Assembly: GCA_009774215.1 (NCBI GenBank)
Contig: VSNH01000139.1
Span: forward strand, 1 to 8,666
Length of the DNA: 8,666 bases
Origin: Lachnospiraceae bacterium
GTDB lineage: Bacteria > Bacillota > Clostridia > Lachnospirales > Lachnospiraceae
Direction: 5' to 3'
Part shown: positions 6,119 to 8,666 of the stretch, in pieces
Layout of the letters: each line of letters begins with the position of its first letter
Numbering within the stretch: the first letter of the stretch is position 1
Translations under genes and position numbers: made by a program
The notes under the pieces: generated by a model
Told to the model about the DNA's origin: nothing
Database searches by the model: none
What the model saw: the letters and a program-made list of their open reading frames with translations, nothing else

Positions 6119-6155
6119 AAGGGCTGTGGTAATTTTATTACCGCAGCCCTTTTTC
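6119..6155 (+). terminator. Intrinsic terminator within the exporter leader
   Basis: Arms 6119-6133 and 6137-6151 form a 15-bp stem with one T-G wobble (6127/6143), a TTT loop and a T-tract (6150-6154). It lies 34 bases after the leader ORF stop and 31 bases before the ABC gene start. A strong terminator between a strong promoter and the only downstream operon is the classic attenuator position. It overlaps the antiterminator pairing at 6123-6138. Confidence 0.9.
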
Positions 6156-6185
6156 TATGTTGCGGAGGTACAGGGGGTATCAGAC

Positions 6186-8099
6186 ATGAAAAAAATATCA
6201 AGTTACATATGGGACTACCGGTTCTCCTATTTGGGAGCGGTGCTGTCCCTTCTGATCGCGGTCACGCTGGATATGGTGGCGCCGAGACTGACGGCGCATG
6301 TGGTGGACGATGTGATTGTTGGCGGGAATATCGGGGAACTGAAATTCCTGCTGCTGGGCTTTTTCAGTGTAGGGCTTGGCAGGTGCATTTTCCAGTATGT
6401 AAAGGAGTACACCTTTGACAAGAACGGCGCAAGAATTTCCGGGGATATGCGGCGGGATCTGTTCCGGCATATCCAGTCTTTGAGTGCGGATTTTTTTGAC
6501 CGGACGAACACGGGGGAACTGATGGCGCGCGTCAAGGAGGATATCGACCATATATGGGACGCGGTGGGCTATGTGGGGATGCTGTTGATTGAAGTTTTTT
6601 ATCATACCGGCATCATTCTCGTGTGCATGTTTACGATCAACTGGAAACTGGCGCTTATTTCCGGGGCGGCAATGCTTCTGTGCGGCGTGGTGGCGGTGAT
6701 TATGGAGCGGAAGCTGGGCGCGGTCTACGAATCGATCAGCGAGGAGAACGCGGTTCTCAATACGGTGGCGGAGGAAAATCTGGGAGGCGTGCGCACGGTC
6801 AAGGCGTTTGCAAGGGAATCCTTCGAGATCGACAAGTTTCTCTCCCACAACAAACGGTACTATGAGCTGAACATGGCGCAGTCGGGGGTGCTTGTGCGAT
6901 ACTATCCGGTTTTTACGGTGATTACTACGATTCTGCCATTGTTGACTTTATTGGTCGGCGGACGGTTTGTGATCGACGGAGAGATGACGCTCGGGCAGAT
7001 AACGGCATTTGTGGAGTATTCCATGAATATCGTCTGGCCCATGGAAATGCTGGGCTGGCTTACCAACAGTTTTTCCTCCGCGGTGGCGTCCAACAAAAAG
7101 ATAAAGAAAATATATGAGGAAACGCCTACGGTTACAGAAATGACTGATATGGTCAAAATGGAAAAGGTGCGGGGAAAGGTTTGTTTTGACCACGTTTCCT
7201 TCCATAAGGCGGATCAGCATGAGATTCTGCACGATATCACTTTTACCGTGGAGGCGGGCAAGACGCTTGGCATCATGGGAACCACGGGGGCGGGCAAGAC
7301 ATCTATTATTCAGCTTTTACAGCGTATGTACGATGCCACGGGAGGCGTGATCTATCTGGATGATGTGGATATCCGCATGCTTTCGCTGGAACAGCTTCGC
7401 ACCAGCATAAGCTTTGTGATGCAGGACGTCTTTCTGTTTTCGGATACCATAAACGACAATATTAAGCTTGGGAAAAAACGGTATCTGGATTTCAGGACCG
7501 TGCGGAAAGCGTCCACGGATGCGCAGGCGAGCGGTTTCATCGAGCGGATGGAGAAGCAGTACGACACGGTGATCGGCGAGCGGGGCGTGGGATTGTCCGG
7601 CGGACAGAAGCAGCGCATCAGCATAGCACGCGCTCTCTCCAAGAAATATCCGATTCTGGTGCTGGACGACTCTACTTCCGCGCTGGATACGGAGACGGAG
7701 CAGATGATCCAGCAGACGCTTACGAAGCTTGAAAATACGACGAAGATCATTATCGGACACCGAATCAGCGCGGTGCGCCACGCGGATGAGATTCTCGTGC
7801 TGGAGGGCGGCGCCATAGCAGAGCGGGGCACCCATGAGGAGCTGCTTGCAAAGCGGGGATTGTATTATGAAACATACTTATCCCAGTACGGGGAGATGTC
7901 CGGGGATGGCGCGCACACGATAGAGAACGGTGACAAAGCGTGCGCATTAGCCACGGATAGAGTCGGCGGCGGACGGACTGCGGACAGGATGGAACAAGGA
8001 ATACAGACAGCGGACAGGGACGACGCAGGAAAGAAGGAGCCGGTGGAGGGTGCGGAGCGAGAGATGAAAAAGACGGGAGGTGAGAAAAATGTCCTTTAA
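6186..8099 (+). CDS. ABC exporter half-transporter (TMD-NBD), degenerate subunit, BmrC-like
   Basis: A 637-residue type IV ABC exporter subunit. Six membrane segments lie near residues 13-33, 53-72, 125-150, 155-172, 240-258 and 272-290, with the typical FFDRTNTGELMARV and ENLGGVRTVKAFARE loops. The nucleotide-binding domain has Walker A GTTGAGKT (365-372), Q-loop Gln413, signature LSGGQ (470-474), Walker B LVLDD and H-loop His525. Residue 495, normally the catalytic Glu, is Asp, so its own ATP site should be degenerate. This is the pattern of BmrC or TM287 in heterodimeric exporters, with the partner encoded next. A hydrophilic tail of about 65 residues (from about 573) follows the NBD and is unusually long. 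ATG 6186 is chosen for the AGGGGG eight bases upstream; an upstream GTG at 6126 lies inside the terminator. Likely role is drug or peptide export; substrate unknown. The last 11 bases overlap the next gene. Confidence 0.92.
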   Translation: MKKISSYIWDYRFSYLGAVLSLLIAVTLDMVAPRLTAHVVDDVIVGGNIGELKFLLLGFFSVGLGRCIFQYVKEYTFDKNGARISGDMRRDLFRHIQSLSADFFDRTNTGELMARVKEDIDHIWDAVGYVGMLLIEVFYHTGIILVCMFTINWKLALISGAAMLLCGVVAVIMERKLGAVYESISEENAVLNTVAEENLGGVRTVKAFARESFEIDKFLSHNKRYYELNMAQSGVLVRYYPVFTVITTILPLLTLLVGGRFVIDGEMTLGQITAFVEYSMNIVWPMEMLGWLTNSFSSAVASNKKIKKIYEETPTVTEMTDMVKMEKVRGKVCFDHVSFHKADQHEILHDITFTVEAGKTLGIMGTTGAGKTSIIQLLQRMYDATGGVIYLDDVDIRMLSLEQLRTSISFVMQDVFLFSDTINDNIKLGKKRYLDFRTVRKASTDAQASGFIERMEKQYDTVIGERGVGLSGGQKQRISIARALSKKYPILVLDDSTSALDTETEQMIQQTLTKLENTTKIIIGHRISAVRHADEILVLEGGAIAERGTHEELLAKRGLYYETYLSQYGEMSGDGAHTIENGDKACALATDRVGGGRTADRMEQGIQTADRDDAGKKEPVEGAEREMKKTGGEKNVL

Positions 8100-8666
8100 C
8101 TCGTATAAGGATGACGAACAGAGCACGGCGCGGAGCAAAGTGCAGACCTTAAAGCGGCTGCTTGGTTATTTGTTTGTCTATAAATGGCAGATTATTCTGG
8201 TGCTTGCGGTTATGGGGTACGGCGTGGCGGTGCGCTTAGCGAACCCGCTGATCATAGAGTCCGCCATAGATGACTATATTGGTCAAAATAATTTTAAGGG
8301 GCTTTACCGGCTGCTTGTGATAGCGTTGGTAATCAATCTGTCGCTGGTGGTGACTGTGAAGCTTAGGATGTATATTATGGCGAAGGTGTGCAATCGGATT
8401 CTGCTGACAATCAGACAGGAGCTGTACACCCACATCCAGAAACTGGATTTTGCTTTTTTTGACAGCAGGCCGACGGGGAAGATTCTCTCCCGCATTATAG
8501 GGGATATCAATTCCTTAAAGGATGTGCTTTCCAACTGTGTGACTACGCTGGTGCCGGACGGTCTCAAGGTGATTGCGGTGATTGTAATTATGGTCTGCAA
8601 GAATCCGGCGCTTGCGTTTGCGTCTCTACTCACTTTGCCGTTTATGGCAGCGGCAACCTTTTATAT
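8089..8666 (+). CDS. ABC exporter half-transporter, partner subunit (BmrD-like), 3' truncated by window
   Basis: The frame is open from ATG 8089 to the window end, giving the first 192 residues. GGGAGGTGAG (8075-8084) provides a strong ribosome binding site, and the start overlaps the previous gene by 11 bases, so translation is probably coupled and the two subunits made in equal amounts. The visible part is an ABC exporter membrane domain: a polar N-terminus, a first membrane segment at WQIILVLAVMGYGVAV, then LANPLIIESAIDDYI, a second segment at LLVIALVINLSLVVTV, the conserved IRQELYTHIQKLDFAFFDSR and TGKILSRIIGDINSLKDV coupling region, and two further segments. The NBD lies beyond the window. 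By analogy with bmrC-bmrD it should hold the canonical catalytic Glu, but this cannot be seen here. Confidence 0.92.
   Translation, partial: MSFNSYKDDEQSTARSKVQTLKRLLGYLFVYKWQIILVLAVMGYGVAVRLANPLIIESAIDDYIGQNNFKGLYRLLVIALVINLSLVVTVKLRMYIMAKVCNRILLTIRQELYTHIQKLDFAFFDSRPTGKILSRIIGDINSLKDVLSNCVTTLVPDGLKVIAVIVIMVCKNPALAFASLLTLPFMAAATFY

Larger units (their letters stand above)
5959..6155 (+). promoter_or_regulatory. Candidate translation-sensing transcription attenuator
   Basis: Segment 6033-6050 can form two exclusive helices. Helix 1: 5959-5974 (leader Shine-Dalgarno GGAGGTAAT and start codon) with 6033-6048, 15 of 16 paired, one being G-U. Helix 2: 6035-6050 with 6123-6138, 14 of 16 paired; the 11 pairs 6035-6045/6128-6138 are contiguous with one G-U. 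Helix 2 uses the left arm and loop of the terminator at 6119-6155, so it acts as an antiterminator. A small internal stem GCAGT/ACTGC (5995-5999 with 6015-6019) lies in the loop of helix 1. Inference: a ribosome held on the first leader codons blocks helix 1, frees 6033-6050 and allows read-through into the exporter genes; otherwise the terminator forms. The same segment also matches GCGGAGGTA (6162-6170), just before the exporter start. Confidence 0.7.

Noticed and set aside
6126..6185. Extended start (GTG 6126) for the first ABC subunit
   Set aside because: It lies within the terminator stem and lacks a ribosome site; 6186 begins at the normal family N-terminus.

Overview
The window looks like chromosomal DNA from a member of the Clostridia, most likely a Lachnospiraceae-type gut anaerobe. 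That placement is an inference. It rests on strong GGAGG ribosome binding sites, sigma-A-type promoters, AT-rich intergenic DNA around moderately GC-rich genes, and gene families common in that group: a DUF4130 protein, a short HPr-like protein, a nuclease-helicase of the DinG/XPD type, a cytoplasmic GH13 enzyme and a paired ABC exporter. All supported genes are on the + strand. The first 42 bases are almost pure C and look like a damaged contig end.

Layout: (1) 1-560, the 3' part of a DUF4130 (TIGR03915-type) DNA-metabolism protein. (2) 700-1122, a compact single-gene unit for a 74-residue HPr-like protein, with promoter, cre-like palindrome, leader hairpin, gene and strong terminator. The protein has lost the phosphotransfer histidine but keeps the regulatory serine, as in Bacillus Crh. 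(3) 1126-1299, a nested-hairpin element closed by a 12-bp inverted repeat, directly before (4) 1321-3933, a PD-(D/E)XK nuclease fused to an Fe-S superfamily 2 helicase. (5) 3934-4526, a non-coding stretch with DnaA-box-like sites, a 40-bp-period imperfect repeat, small hairpins and the promoter for (6) 4527-5837, an intracellular GH13 alpha-amylase-family enzyme. (7) 5880-6155, a promoter, a 37-codon leader ORF and an intrinsic terminator. (8) 6186-8666, two overlapping genes for the half-transporters of a heterodimeric ABC exporter; the second runs off the window.

The most interesting system is region 7-8. One segment of the leader (6033-6050) is complementary both to the Shine-Dalgarno site and start codon of the leader ORF (15 of 16 positions) and to the terminator stem (14 of 16 positions, 11 contiguous). 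These pairings exclude each other, so the leader reads as a translation-sensing transcription attenuator in front of the exporter. The arrangement parallels bmrB-bmrCD of Bacillus subtilis. In keeping with that, the first ABC subunit has Asp in place of the catalytic Glu after Walker B, the mark of the degenerate subunit in heterodimeric exporters.

The genes do not form one pathway. Apart from the ABC pair, each appears to be its own transcription unit, although the helicase promoter was not found.
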